From Bacteroidota bacterium (GTDB taxonomy: Bacteria; Bacteroidota; Bacteroidia; Chitinophagales; Chitinophagaceae), in NCBI GenBank assembly GCA_023423405.1, contig JAFAFR010000016.1, positions 1 to 42,356 of the forward strand: a stretch of 42,356 bases of DNA, read 5' to 3'. The notes below the pieces were generated by a model, which was not told where the DNA came from, did not search any database, and saw nothing but the letters and a program-made list of their open reading frames with translations. The position numbers were made by a program, and so were the translations under genes. This document shows, in pieces, positions 15,652 to 24,715 of the stretch. Position 1 is the first letter of the stretch. Each line of letters starts with the position of its first letter.

Positions 15652-16840
15652 ATCGGTACTGGATAATATAGTCAACAATATCCGTAGCCACGGCGGCTTT
15701 GGATTTCAGCTCAAACCGTTTTTCTTTTCCGCTGCGGTCAAAAATAGTAACCTGGTTGGTATCGTGCCCGAAGCCGGCGCCGGCATCCTGCAGGGAATTC
15801 AGCACTATGATATCTGCATTTTTCGATACCAGTTTATTTTTCGCATATTCCTGCTCGTTATTGGTCTCAAGGGCAAAGCCAACCAGTAACTGTGTTTCTT
15901 TTTTTTGCCTGCCCAGTTCCTTCAAAATGTCTTTTGTTTTCTGCAGTTGAACCAGCAGCTCTCCATCGCTTTTTTTGATCTTCTCCTTTGCGGCGGCAAC
16001 CGGACTGTAATCGGCCACGGCCGCGGCCATAACAGCCATATCCATTTCAGGGAACAGGGACACACAAACTTCGTACATATCTGCCGCCGTTTGTACCTTC
16101 CGGGTGGTGACACCGGCCGCCAGGGGCTCCTGCACACCAGGACCCAGCACAAGGGTCACCGCGGCTCCCCGCTGCGCCAGTTCGGCGGCAAGCGCCAGCC
16201 CCATTTTGCCCGAACTGTGGTTGCCGATGAACCGGACAGGATCCAGTGGTTCGTAGGTTGGCCCGGCGGTTACCAATATTTTTTTTCCCGCCAACTGGTC
16301 TCCCTTTTCAAAATGCTGCAATACCAGATGGAACAGGTCTTCCGGTTCGGCCATGCGTCCCTCTCCTGTTAAGCCGCTCGCCAGTTCTCCGTTCTCGGCT
16401 GGGATCACCCGGTTGCCATAGGATTGCAACGCAGACAGGTTGCGCCTGGTGGCGGGATGCAGCCACATGTCGGCATCCATGGCGGGCGCCACCCAAACGG
16501 GACAGGTTGCCGAAAGATAAGTAGCCAGCAACAGGTTGTCGCAGGCGCCCTGGGCCATTTTGGCGAGGGTATTGCAACTGAGGGGCGCTACCAGGAAGAG
16601 GTCGGCCCAGCGGCCCAGCATCACGTGGTTGGTCCAGGATGATTCCCGGAACATTTCCCAATCCACCGGGGAGCGGGAAAGGGTTGAAAGGGTAAGCGGG
16701 GATACAAAATCCCGGGCTGCCGGCGTTATGACCACCTTTACCGTTGCCCCGGCTTTCACCAGCAGGCGGAGCAATGAAATGGTTTTGTAAGCAGCTATGC
16801 TCCCGGTGATGCCGAGGAGGATCTTCTTTCCTTTCAACAT
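15644..16840 (-). CDS. coaBC: Phosphopantothenoylcysteine decarboxylase / phosphopantothenate-cysteine ligase
   Basis: A 398-residue bifunctional coenzyme A enzyme. The N-terminal flavin decarboxylase domain (about 1-180) has GITGSIAAYK (10-19) and active His72 (TNHVMLGRWAD). The C-terminal ligase domain (about 185-398) has TAGPTYEPLDPVRFIGNHS and AAAVADYSP. Two usual decarboxylase motifs deviate: PAMNxxM reads PAMDADM (119-125), and the loop containing the E. coli catalytic Cys (LACG) reads LASG (153-156). I believe the PAMD form is common in Bacteroidota, so the protein is probably active, but the substitutions deserve a check. A terminator between rpoZ and this gene suggests it begins a new transcript. 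Confidence 0.95.
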   Translation of the reverse strand: MLKGKKILLGITGSIAAYKTISLLRLLVKAGATVKVVITPAARDFVSPLTLSTLSRSPVDWEMFRESSWTNHVMLGRWADLFLVAPLSCNTLAKMAQGACDNLLLATYLSATCPVWVAPAMDADMWLHPATRRNLSALQSYGNRVIPAENGELASGLTGEGRMAEPEDLFHLVLQHFEKGDQLAGKKILVTAGPTYEPLDPVRFIGNHSSGKMGLALAAELAQRGAAVTLVLGPGVQEPLAAGVTTRKVQTAADMYEVCVSLFPEMDMAVMAAAVADYSPVAAAKEKIKKSDGELLVQLQKTKDILKELGRQKKETQLLVGFALETNNEQEYAKNKLVSKNADIIVLNSLQDAGAGFGHDTNQVTIFDRSGKEKRFELKSKAAVATDIVDYIIQYRYA

Positions 16841-16852
16841 GCTTTAAAATTA

Positions 16853-16882
16853 TAAAAAAAGCGACAGCCGGGCTGTCGCTTT
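16853..16882 (-). terminator. Terminator after rpoZ
   Basis: The inverted repeat AGCGACAGCC / GGCTGTCGCT (16860-16880) is followed on the minus strand by seven Ts (16854-16860 read as A on plus). It separates bamD-rpoZ from coaBC. Confidence 0.85.
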
Positions 16883-16902
16883 AACAAATATATTGCTGGT
16901 TC

Positions 16903-17244
16903 TTAGCTGAATAGCTTGTCTTCGTTCTTCCGGTAATATACTTTCTCCTCCATGAACTCCTGGGTGGCCATCAGGGCAGGATTCGGCATCCGCTCGTAGG
17001 CGCGGGAGATCTCGATCTGCTCTTTGTTCTCATGGATCTCTTCCAGGCTATCGGTATGGGTGGCAAACTCTTCCAGTTTATTGTGCAGCTCTTCTTTCAG
17101 CGCAATATTGATCTGGTTGGCCCTTTTAGCAATGACGGCAATGGACTCATAGAGATTGCCGGTTTTCCCCTTGATCTCCAGGAGGTTTTTAGCTTCCGCC
17201 ACGTTGCTGGTGTTGGAACTAAGCTGACGTCTTAACTTGCTCAT
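16903..17244 (-). CDS. rpoZ: RNA polymerase omega-like subunit (Rpb6 family)
   Basis: A 113-residue protein of the RpoZ/Rpb6 family. The core is NLYESIAVIAKRANQINIAL (30-49), matching the family pattern of a short helix followed by AKRARQI. The C-terminal part is charged and ends with KVYYRKNEDKLFS, longer than in classical omega. Omega helps assemble and stabilise RNA polymerase by holding the beta-prime subunit. Its start overlaps the end of bamD by 26 nt, and it is followed by a terminator, so bamD-rpoZ is a two-gene unit. Confidence 0.85.
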   Translation of the reverse strand: MSKLRRQLSSNTSNVAEAKNLLEIKGKTGNLYESIAVIAKRANQINIALKEELHNKLEEFATHTDSLEEIHENKEQIEISRAYERMPNPALMATQEFMEEKVYYRKNEDKLFS

Positions 17245-18034
17245 TTTTTATTGCTTTAATATTGTTTTGCGACACGTTCCGAAAATGCTCCACGTCTTTC
17301 TGGAGTTTGCTATCGGGGAACCTGTCTGTAAATTCGTTACACTCTTCAAGAACTTTTTCATACCGCTCCTGCTTCTTCTCATCGACACTCATGGCCGCAT
17401 ATTCAAAATAGGAACGAATCACCTGCAGCTTGTATTCATCACTTTTCTCCGAATCGGGATAGTTGTTCATCAGGCTGGCATAGGCAATAGCAGCCGCCTT
17501 GTACTGCCGCAGGTTGAAATACAGTTCGCAACTTCTCACTTCCTTCGTTTCCAGTTTCACGCGGCATTTGTCAATGATATCTGATGCTTCTTTGTTCCTT
17601 TCCGAACCCGGATGGGTATTGATGAAAGTCTGCATCAGGCCGATGGTCCTGGTGGTATTGGTCTGGTCCAGTTCGATCTTGGGCGACTGCCGGTAATAGG
17701 TATAGGCCCGCATGTACTCCATTTCTTCTGCCCGTTTGCTGGTGGGAAACATTTCTGTAAACCCTTTGAAAAGGTTTTCCGCATTCATAAAATCGCGCTG
17801 GTAATAAGCGCAATACGCAAAATTATAGTACACGTTCTCGAACTTATCGTTGCCTTTCATTAAAGGAAAGAGCTCCTCGTATAACTGCTGCGCATAGTTG
17901 TATTTCTTCTTGGCATAATACTGATCAGCCATCCGAAGCTTATAATTGGCGTCCGTGCTTTTCTGCACTTTTGAAAAATTGGAACAGCCCGTTGTCAGCA
18001 ATAGTATCCACGCAAACAGCAAAAATCTTGTCAT
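17219..18034 (-). CDS. bamD: Outer-membrane assembly lipoprotein BamD
   Basis: A 271-residue lipoprotein, taking the ATG at 18034 as start (an upstream TTG at 18046 would add four residues). The signal ends LLTTGC-S with Cys17. The rest is a chain of TPR-like helical pairs (ADQYYAKKKYNYAQQLYEEL, NFAYCAYYQRDFMNAENLF, FPTSKRAEEMEYMRAYTYY), as in BamD/YfiO. It is part of the BAM complex that folds beta-barrel proteins into the outer membrane. Two -7 elements lie directly upstream. The gene follows the ompA terminator and overlaps rpoZ at its 3' end. Confidence 0.93.
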   Translation of the reverse strand: MTRFLLFAWILLLTTGCSNFSKVQKSTDANYKLRMADQYYAKKKYNYAQQLYEELFPLMKGNDKFENVYYNFAYCAYYQRDFMNAENLFKGFTEMFPTSKRAEEMEYMRAYTYYRQSPKIELDQTNTTRTIGLMQTFINTHPGSERNKEASDIIDKCRVKLETKEVRSCELYFNLRQYKAAAIAYASLMNNYPDSEKSDEYKLQVIRSYFEYAAMSVDEKKQERYEKVLEECNEFTDRFPDSKLQKDVEHFRNVSQNNIKAIKNEQVKTSA

Positions 18035-18043
18035 AGAGGCCTG

Positions 18044-18070
18044 CAAAGTTAATTGTTTTGTTCAAATATA
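18044..18070 (-). promoter_or_regulatory. Two possible -7 elements for bamD
   Basis: Read on the minus strand, TATATTTG (18063-18070) and TAACTTTG (18044-18051) both fit TAnnTTTG exactly. The first would give a leader of about 20 nt, the second an almost leaderless message. I see no matching -33 element for either. Confidence 0.5.
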
Positions 18071-18097
18071 AAAAAAACCCCGCCGAAGCGGGGTTTT
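18071..18097 (-). terminator. Terminator after the OmpA-family gene
   Basis: AAAACCCCGC / GCGGGGTTTT with a CGAA loop (18074-18097) is followed by a T-run on the minus strand. It lies 21 nt after the gene's stop. Confidence 0.9.
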
Positions 18098-18117
18098 GTC
18101 CATTCATTATTAACCAT

Positions 18118-19779
18118 TTAACCTTTTTTTCGCAGGTTGGGGTGCGGGGCCGGAACGGCATTCGGGCCTTCTTCGGCGCTTCCGTCGCGCAGGTCAACCG
18201 TATTCGGGTCGCCACCGCCTTCGCCGTATTTGAAGATGAAGCGGTCGGCGCTGATGCCTTCTTTTTCAACCAGGTAGTTGATAACGGCATTTACGCGATC
18301 CCAACTGAGCTGTTGGGCCGACTTGCTGGATTCACCGTATCCGATCACAGCGATCTTACAATCCGCATTGTTACGGATCTTTTCTGCCACACTGGCCAGA
18401 ACTGCTTTCGCATCGTTATCAAGACTTACCGAGCGTCCTTTGAAGGTAATGCTGGGCAAATCACCAATATTACATGCAGATCTTTGGGTGAATCCACTGT
18501 TCCGCAGGTCTGCGCAGCAGGGTGGTTCCGGACACTTACCAATACCATCTGCGTCAACAGGCTGACATTGGGTGGGGGTAATCAGTTCCTTGTCTTTGAA
18601 ATCAGGCACACCATCACCATCTGTATCCTTGGCTACACCGTGGGAATCAACAGGAGCTCCCTGCGGCGTGTTGGGTTCCAGGTCGAACTGGTCGGTAACA
18701 CCATCGCCATCCGCATCGTCCAGGATCGGCTTGGGAAGCTTCATGTGCTTGGGAGCATTCAACTCGTTGTAAGGATGCACCAGCGGGTTGATCCAGTACA
18801 GCGGCTCCACAGAACGGCCGCCGATGTTGAAGTTCAGGCCCACCGATAAGAAATTGTAGGTGTCGTAATCAGGAGTCAGTACGCCGCCGAAGGGACTGTT
18901 GTTCCCGGTGCGAACATTCTGATAGCGCTGGCCGTCGACCAGGTCATCCGATTTTACAAACGTAAATTTATCTTCTACTGCAATATTTATTCTTTTGCTG
19001 AGTTTATAAGCAAAGCCAAGTCCCACATGGCCATTGGGCTTGAGCGTATTGTCACCGAGTTTGGCGCGTGCGTCTCCATCGGTTTCAGCAGCCGACTCAT
19101 AAGAGTCGTCCATGAAGTCCTTTAACTGCTTGCGGGTTTCTTTGCGGTCGCTGTAGCTATTGGGATTGGTAATGCCGGCATTTGCAAAATTGTAAGGATT
19201 GCCATTGGCATCCAGGAGGTTCTGTTTGGTATTGTACCAGGATACGCCCACACCTGCCATGGCATACATATTCCATTTCACCTCAGCGCGGTGGAAGAGG
19301 ATGTTACGGAGCGAAATAATAGCAGTGAGATCAAGGTCCTTCATCACGGTCCGGTAGTTGTCGAACAAATAGGGTGCACCTGCCTGCCCATATCCGGCCA
19401 GCCTGGCAGCCTCACTAAAGCCTGCCGTCCGCTGTTTCCAGTTCAGGCCCTTTCCAACCCCGTACATGAATTCACCACGCAGTGAAACCACATAACCCAA
19501 CGCTTTTCTCACATGTATAGCGCCGCCAAAAGTGGGTGTTTTAGCTGGCACATCTCCAAATACGGTAAACAATCCTCCTTTAACGCCTACCTCCCACTGG
19601 TTGCGGGGCTTGGCCGGAAAAGGATATGCGTTGCTCATGTATTCATTGTGCTGCGGAAGTCTTTTTCGTGGATATAAAGAGGAATCTTGCACATCATAAC
19701 CCGTAGCTTCCTGAGCGAACGAGCTGGACGCAAACAAGCACAGAAAACCAAGTAGTGCTGTGTATTTTTTGTTTGCCAT
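18118..19779 (-). CDS. OmpA-family outer-membrane protein with calcium-binding repeats
   Basis: A 553-residue protein: signal peptide (1-22, ending SSSFA-Q), an N-terminal beta-barrel-like region (about 30-340), acidic thrombospondin type-3-like calcium repeats (DADGDGVTDQFD, DTDGDGVPDFKD; about 350-400), then an OmpA C-terminal domain (about 435-530). OmpA domains bind the diaminopimelate of peptidoglycan and tie the outer membrane to the wall. The usual (G)HTD motif reads GYGE here, so the key Asp is absent, while the later LSWDRVNAVINYL segment keeps the Arg. Binding may be altered. It has a strong promoter and a terminator of its own. Confidence 0.92.
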   Translation of the reverse strand: MANKKYTALLGFLCLFASSSFAQEATGYDVQDSSLYPRKRLPQHNEYMSNAYPFPAKPRNQWEVGVKGGLFTVFGDVPAKTPTFGGAIHVRKALGYVVSLRGEFMYGVGKGLNWKQRTAGFSEAARLAGYGQAGAPYLFDNYRTVMKDLDLTAIISLRNILFHRAEVKWNMYAMAGVGVSWYNTKQNLLDANGNPYNFANAGITNPNSYSDRKETRKQLKDFMDDSYESAAETDGDARAKLGDNTLKPNGHVGLGFAYKLSKRINIAVEDKFTFVKSDDLVDGQRYQNVRTGNNSPFGGVLTPDYDTYNFLSVGLNFNIGGRSVEPLYWINPLVHPYNELNAPKHMKLPKPILDDADGDGVTDQFDLEPNTPQGAPVDSHGVAKDTDGDGVPDFKDKELITPTQCQPVDADGIGKCPEPPCCADLRNSGFTQRSACNIGDLPSITFKGRSVSLDNDAKAVLASVAEKIRNNADCKIAVIGYGESSKSAQQLSWDRVNAVINYLVEKEGISADRFIFKYGEGGGDPNTVDLRDGSAEEGPNAVPAPHPNLRKKG

Positions 19780-19839
19780 AATGAAATTTTATAAGTAATG
19801 GTTAATGAATTGACAGGATACGAGTAATCAAAATCCAGA

Positions 19840-19870
19840 CAAAAATATCGAATGGGATTTAAATACCAAA
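19840..19870 (-). promoter_or_regulatory. Strong promoter of the OmpA-family gene
   Basis: On the minus strand TTTG (19867-19870), a 19-bp spacer and TATTTTTG (19840-19847) match the Bacteroidota -33/-7 consensus at every fixed position. Transcription would start near 19833, giving a leader of about 53 nt. This is the best promoter in the window. Confidence 0.8.
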
Positions 19871-19939
19871 TAAAATCAGGCCGGAAGGGCTCTTTAACAG
19901 CAAGAGAATCAATTATAAGACATATTACAGATTCTTTAG

Positions 19940-19973
19940 TTTGCTGGAAAATGCAGCGCTTTGTAGTAATTTG
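19940..19973 (+). promoter_or_regulatory. Probable promoter of the polyprenyl synthase-recJ unit
   Basis: TTTG at 19940-19943 lies 20 bp before TAGTAATTTG (19964-19973), a looser form of the -7 box. The message would start just before the ATG at 19992. Confidence 0.35.
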
Positions 19974-19991
19974 CCCGGGTTATCAAAAAGC

Positions 19992-20954
19992 ATGCGAATA
20001 TCACAATCAGTCATAACCGAAGAACTGGAATTATTTGAAAGCCGATTCAAAGAAGCCGTAAAAAGTCAGGTTCCCATGCTGAACCGCATCACCTCCTTCA
20101 TTGTCAAAAGGAAGGGAAAGCAGATGCGGCCTATGTTTGTATTGCTTACCGCCAAGTTGGCCGGGGGAATCACCGAAAGCACTTACCGGGCGGCTTCCCT
20201 GGTAGAACTCCTCCACACGGCCACCCTGGTCCACGACGATGTGGTCGACGAATCCATGGAGCGACGGGGTTTTTTTTCCACATACGCCCTGTGGAAGACC
20301 AAGGTCTCCGTCCTGATCGGCGATTACCTGCTCGCCAAAGGCCTCCTCCTTTCGCTCGATAACAACGATTTCCGGATCCTGCAGCTCCTTTCCGAGGCCG
20401 TACGGCGCATGAGCGAGGGAGAACTGCTCCAGATCGAAAAATCCCGCACCCTCAACCTCGACGAGTCGATCTATTTTGAGATCATCAGCAATAAAACCGC
20501 CTCCCTCCTGGCCTCCGCCTGCGCCGCCGGCGCTTATTCAGCCTCCTGCGACGAGGAAAAAGCCGAACAACTCCGCCTTTTCGGGGAAAAAGTAGGCATC
20601 GCCTTCCAGATCAAGGACGACCTTTTCGATTACGGGTCCGAAGCCGTAGGCAAGCCCACCGGCAACGACATCAAGGAAAAAAAACTTACCTTACCATTAA
20701 TATATACACTCAACCAGGCGGACAAAAACACCCGCCGGCAAATCATTCATATCATCCGGAACGAAAACAGAAACCCCGCCAAAGTCAAGGAAGTGATCCA
20801 GACCGTCACCCGGTCGGGCGGGATCCGGTATGCCACCGAAAAAATGCTGCAGTTCCGTGATGAAGCCCTTTCCATCTTACACCAGTTTCCCGAATCGCCC
20901 TCCAGGACCGCACTTGAAGAACTGGTCCGGTATACCACGGACCGCAAATACTAA
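19992..20954 (+). CDS. Polyprenyl diphosphate synthase
   Basis: A 320-residue trans-isoprenyl diphosphate synthase. The start is the ATG at 19992; an upstream TTG at 19941 would fall before the likely -7 box. Both aspartate-rich motifs are intact: DDVVD (82-86, in LVHDDVVDESMERRG) and DDLFD (209-213, in FQIKDDLFDYG), together with GKQMRP and the KTA segment. It extends farnesyl diphosphate with IPP into a long chain, probably the side chain of menaquinone in a Bacteroidota cell. Chain length cannot be read reliably. recJ starts 5 nt after its stop, so the two share a transcript. Confidence 0.93.
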   Translation: MRISQSVITEELELFESRFKEAVKSQVPMLNRITSFIVKRKGKQMRPMFVLLTAKLAGGITESTYRAASLVELLHTATLVHDDVVDESMERRGFFSTYALWKTKVSVLIGDYLLAKGLLLSLDNNDFRILQLLSEAVRRMSEGELLQIEKSRTLNLDESIYFEIISNKTASLLASACAAGAYSASCDEEKAEQLRLFGEKVGIAFQIKDDLFDYGSEAVGKPTGNDIKEKKLTLPLIYTLNQADKNTRRQIIHIIRNENRNPAKVKEVIQTVTRSGGIRYATEKMLQFRDEALSILHQFPESPSRTALEELVRYTTDRKY

Positions 20955-20959
20955 CGGAG

Positions 20960-22678
20960 ATGGAAAAACGCTGGAAATTATTGGAAGCGGACGCGTCCGC
21001 AGTTGAACACCTGCACGGAAAACTGGGGATCAGTTCCACCATCTGCAAAGTATTGACTCAACGTAACATATTGGATTTCAATGCTGCCAAAGCTTTTTTC
21101 CGGCCCCGCCTTGAGGACCTGCACGACCCCTGGCTGATGAAGGACATGGACAAAGCCATCGACCGGATCATGAAGGCCATGCAGAACCGCGAAAAGATCC
21201 TGGTATTTGGCGATTACGATGTGGACGGCACCACCGCCGTTGCCCAGCTCTACCAGTTCCTGCTCCAGATCTACGAATCGGACCGGGTCGACTACTATAT
21301 TCCCCACCGGTATAAGGAAGGCTATGGCGTATCGCGCCAGGGAATTGATTTTTCCCTCGAAACGGGTGTAGATCTTATCATCTCACTCGACTGCGGCATC
21401 AAGTCGGCCGACCTGGTGCAATACGCGCTCGACCAGGGCATTGAGTTCATCATCTGCGACCACCACCTACCGGATGCCATCCTGCCGCCTGCCGTTGCCA
21501 TCCTGAATCCCAAACAGCCCGACTGCCCCTATCCTTATAAGGAACTTTGTGGCTGCGGGGTTGGTTTCAAACTGATCACCGCTCTCTGCCGCCACCTCTC
21601 CCTTCCGGATGAATATTTTCTCTGTTACCTCGACCTGGTGGCGACGGCCATTGCCGCCGATATTGTTCCCATCACCGGCGAAAACCGTGTCCTGGCCTGG
21701 TTCGGGCTGAAAAGGGTCAGCGAAAATCCCAGTCCCGGTATCCGCGCGCTGCTTGAACTTGCCGGGCTCCTCGGCCAGTCGATGCAGATCAATAACCTGG
21801 TTTTCGTAATCGCCCCGAAAGTGAATGCCGCCGGTAGAATGGACGATGCCCGGCTGGCGGTGCAGCTCTTTATAGAAAAGGACCCGGAAAAGTCAAAAGC
21901 CATTGCCAGCCAGCTCCACCTGCACAACGACGACCGCAAGGAAGCCGACCTGCTCATTACCGAAGAAGCGATGGCCATGATCGAATCGCAGGCGCTGGTG
22001 GCCAGCAGGAGATCCACCGTGGTGTACCAGCCACACTGGCATAAGGGGGTGGTGGGTATTGTAGCCAGCCGGCTGATCGACCGCTTTTACCGGCCTACCG
22101 TTGTTTTGACCCTAAGCGGAGAAGTGGTTGCCGGCAGCGCCCGCAGCGTGGCGGGCTTTAACCTCTACGAGGCGATCCACGCCTGCCGCGAGCACTTACT
22201 GGGTTATGGCGGCCACTTCGCCGCCGCCGGTATGACCCTGCTGCCGGAAGCAGTGGAGGCATTTTCCGCCCGCTTTGAAGAAGTGGTGGCCGCCACTATT
22301 TCTACCGACCAGCTCGTACCCGAACTCATCATTGATAGCGAGATCAGTTTCCGGGAACTGAAACCCGCTTTTTACAATATCATCCGGCAAATGGAACCTT
22401 TCGGTCCCGATAACGCCAAACCCCTCTGGCTGGCCAGGGGAGTCCGGAACAACGGCTGGTCGCGGATTGTAAAAGACCAGCACATCAAGTTCAGCCTGGT
22501 GCAGGGAAATATTCTTTTTTCCGGTATCGGCTTTGGACTGGCGCCCAAATTTCCGCTGCTTGAAAGCGGCAAGCCCGTTGACATTGTTTTTTCCCTCGAA
22601 GAAAACGAATGGAACGGCAACAAACACCTGCAGTTGCGGGTGCTGGACCTGCGCACCAGCACCGGGGCCGAAAGCTAA
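20960..22678 (+). CDS. recJ: Single-stranded-DNA exonuclease RecJ
   Basis: A 572-residue DHH-family nuclease. Metal-binding motifs are present: FGDYDVDGT (83-91, Asp85/87/89), SLDCG (Asp144) and CDHHLP (DHH at 167-169), then AIADIVPI, and a DHHA1 domain with GYGGHFAAAGMT near residue 420. RecJ degrades single-stranded DNA 5' to 3' in recombination and mismatch repair. The C-terminal domain has FGPDNAKPLWLARG, also usual for RecJ. It follows the polyprenyl synthase by 5 nt and converges on htpG, 45 nt away. No clear terminator separates the two. Confidence 0.95.
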   Translation: MEKRWKLLEADASAVEHLHGKLGISSTICKVLTQRNILDFNAAKAFFRPRLEDLHDPWLMKDMDKAIDRIMKAMQNREKILVFGDYDVDGTTAVAQLYQFLLQIYESDRVDYYIPHRYKEGYGVSRQGIDFSLETGVDLIISLDCGIKSADLVQYALDQGIEFIICDHHLPDAILPPAVAILNPKQPDCPYPYKELCGCGVGFKLITALCRHLSLPDEYFLCYLDLVATAIAADIVPITGENRVLAWFGLKRVSENPSPGIRALLELAGLLGQSMQINNLVFVIAPKVNAAGRMDDARLAVQLFIEKDPEKSKAIASQLHLHNDDRKEADLLITEEAMAMIESQALVASRRSTVVYQPHWHKGVVGIVASRLIDRFYRPTVVLTLSGEVVAGSARSVAGFNLYEAIHACREHLLGYGGHFAAAGMTLLPEAVEAFSARFEEVVAATISTDQLVPELIIDSEISFRELKPAFYNIIRQMEPFGPDNAKPLWLARGVRNNGWSRIVKDQHIKFSLVQGNILFSGIGFGLAPKFPLLESGKPVDIVFSLEENEWNGNKHLQLRVLDLRTSTGAES

Positions 22679-22723
22679 GTCCGTGCCGGGGAACCGGTTA
22701 CGTGCCGGAAAATAAGGTGTTTC

Positions 22724-24544
22724 CTATTCCGCAATCAGCTCCACGCTTCTTTCAATAAAACTGGTAAGCGCTCCGCCTTTCAGCAAGCCCTGCGACAACA
22801 GCGCCAGGTCGGCCAGGTTACGCGTGATTTTTTCCTGGTGCGCGGCATCGGTATCTGCCAGCAGTTTCTGGTAAATGGCATGATTGCCGTTCACGGTAAG
22901 GGTCACTTCGTCGGGCATATTGGCATAAAAGCTTCCCATGGGTCCGCTTACCGCTGCCATATCCTTCATGCGGCGCATGAACTCGGGACGGGTAGCAACA
23001 ACTGGAGCGGCTTCCGGGCTGAGGCCTTTCACCTCTACCGTCATGTGCAGTCCTTCGTTCTGCTGACCGAACAGGGCCTTCAGCTTTTCTTCCTGTTCCG
23101 TGTTCAGTATCGAACTGTTGTTCTCCTGCTTATCCACCAGGTTGTCGGCAATGTCCGCATCCACGCGCACAAAATGAACATCACTCCACTTCATTTCCAT
23201 CTGGTTGATGAAAGCCGCATCCACAATGGTTTCCAGCCTTACCACCTTATATCCTTTTTCAGTAGCGGCCTTAATAAAAGTGTTCTGCTGAACAGGTTCC
23301 GAGCTGTATATGATCACCTGCTTGCCCTCTTTGTTTTTCTGAAGGCTAGCGGTGGCGTTTTTGTATTCTTCCAGCGTATACCAGGTTGCAGTGTCGCTAG
23401 CATCCTGCATGATGTGAAACTTCTCGGCCTTCTCCAAAAACTTGTCGTCGGTCATCATCCCGTATTTCACGAAGAGGCCCAGGTTCTCCCATTTTTCTTC
23501 AAATTCAGAACGGTTGTTCCGGAAAATCTCTTCCAGCTTGTCAGCCACTTTTTTGGTAATGTGGTTGTTGATCTTCTTCACATTGGGATCGCCCTGCAGG
23601 TAGCTGCGGCTCACGTTCAGCGGAATATCCGGACTGTCAATCACCCCCTGCAGCAACATCAGGAATTCGGGAACAATGTCCTTCACTTCATCCGTTACAA
23701 AAACCTGGTTGCTGTACAACTGGATCCTGTCTTTCTGGATCTCAAAACTCTGTTTGATCTTGGGGAAATACAAAATGCCGGTCAGGTTGAAGGGATAATC
23801 CACGTTCAGGTGGATCCAGAACAGCGGCGGCTCGTTGAACGGATACAGTTCTTTGTAGAAGTCCTGGTAGTCCTGCGCGGTGAGCTCAGAAGGTTTGCGG
23901 GTCCAGGCCGGCTGCGGATTGTTCACCTGCTCGCCTTCAAAGAAAATGGGAACGGGCAGAAAACGACAGAACCTTTTCAGCACTTCGCTGATGCGCGCAG
24001 CTTCCAGGAATTCCCTGCTTTCTTCATTGATGTATAAAATGATATCGGTACCGCGGGTTTCTTTTTCGGCCGGCTCCAGGCTGTACTCGGGACTGCCATC
24101 GCATTCCCATTTTACCGCAGGCTCGTCCTTAAAGCTTTTGGTGACCAGTTCCACTTTATCGCTCACCATAAAGGAAGAATAGAAACCCAGCCCGAAATGA
24201 CCGATGATATTGTTTTCGTTCTGGCCCTTGTATTTATTGAGGAATTCTTCCGCGCCGGAAAAAGCCACCTGGTTGATGTATTTGTCCACTTCTTCCGCAG
24301 TCATTCCAATGCCCTTGTCGGAAATGGTAAGTGTTTTCGCGTCTGCGTCCAGGGTAACGGTGATGGACAGGTCGCCCAGTTCCCCCTTCGCCTCCCCGAT
24401 GGAGGACAGGGTTTTCAGTTTCTGGGTGGCGTCGACCGCGTTGCTGATCAGTTCCCGGAGGAAGATATCGTGTTCACTGTAGAGGAATTTCTTGATGATG
24501 GGGAAAATGTTCTCCGTTTGTACACGAATACTGCCTTTTTGCAT
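22724..24544 (-). CDS. htpG: Hsp90-family chaperone HtpG
   Basis: A 606-residue chaperone. The N-terminal ATPase has FLRELISNAVDA (Glu31, Asn35, Asp38), DKGIGM and the lid-and-loop segment GHFGLGFYSSFMVSDKVEL. The middle domain has NVSRSYLQ with the catalytic arginine. The C-terminal dimerisation domain ends ERSVELIAE, without the eukaryotic MEEVD. The length is close to the bacterial norm (~620). It helps fold and reactivate client proteins in the cytoplasm, often under heat stress. It is single, divergent from tamB, and I see no clear -7 box beyond CAATTTTG (24618-24625, minus strand). Confidence 0.96.
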   Translation of the reverse strand: MQKGSIRVQTENIFPIIKKFLYSEHDIFLRELISNAVDATQKLKTLSSIGEAKGELGDLSITVTLDADAKTLTISDKGIGMTAEEVDKYINQVAFSGAEEFLNKYKGQNENNIIGHFGLGFYSSFMVSDKVELVTKSFKDEPAVKWECDGSPEYSLEPAEKETRGTDIILYINEESREFLEAARISEVLKRFCRFLPVPIFFEGEQVNNPQPAWTRKPSELTAQDYQDFYKELYPFNEPPLFWIHLNVDYPFNLTGILYFPKIKQSFEIQKDRIQLYSNQVFVTDEVKDIVPEFLMLLQGVIDSPDIPLNVSRSYLQGDPNVKKINNHITKKVADKLEEIFRNNRSEFEEKWENLGLFVKYGMMTDDKFLEKAEKFHIMQDASDTATWYTLEEYKNATASLQKNKEGKQVIIYSSEPVQQNTFIKAATEKGYKVVRLETIVDAAFINQMEMKWSDVHFVRVDADIADNLVDKQENNSSILNTEQEEKLKALFGQQNEGLHMTVEVKGLSPEAAPVVATRPEFMRRMKDMAAVSGPMGSFYANMPDEVTLTVNGNHAIYQKLLADTDAAHQEKITRNLADLALLSQGLLKGGALTSFIERSVELIAE

Positions 24545-24660
24545 ATATGAAAGATTTAAAACTTCACCGGGAGCTGAACAAACCCAGTGCCATTAGAAAT
24601 CTTTTGTGGTAAATGCGCAAAATTGGCAGTGTGGCCCAATTCCTGTCAGCACATAAATGA

Positions 24661-24692
24661 TTTTCCAAAGCCGCCCCCACGTTCTATTTTTG
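24661..24692 (+). promoter_or_regulatory. Promoter of tamB-tamL
   Basis: TATTTTTG (24685-24692) matches the -7 consensus, with TTTT (24661-24664) 20 bp upstream as a weak -33. Transcription would start near 24699. That is 17 nt before the TTG taken as the tamB start and only ~4 nt before the out-of-frame ATG at 24703. Confidence 0.6.
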
Positions 24693-24715
24693 AACACCAA
24701 GAATGAGTAAACCAA

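Noticed and set aside
22838..24037. Long open frame on the plus strand opposite htpG (399 codons)
   Set aside because: It is a His/Phe-rich shadow of a clearly conserved chaperone gene.
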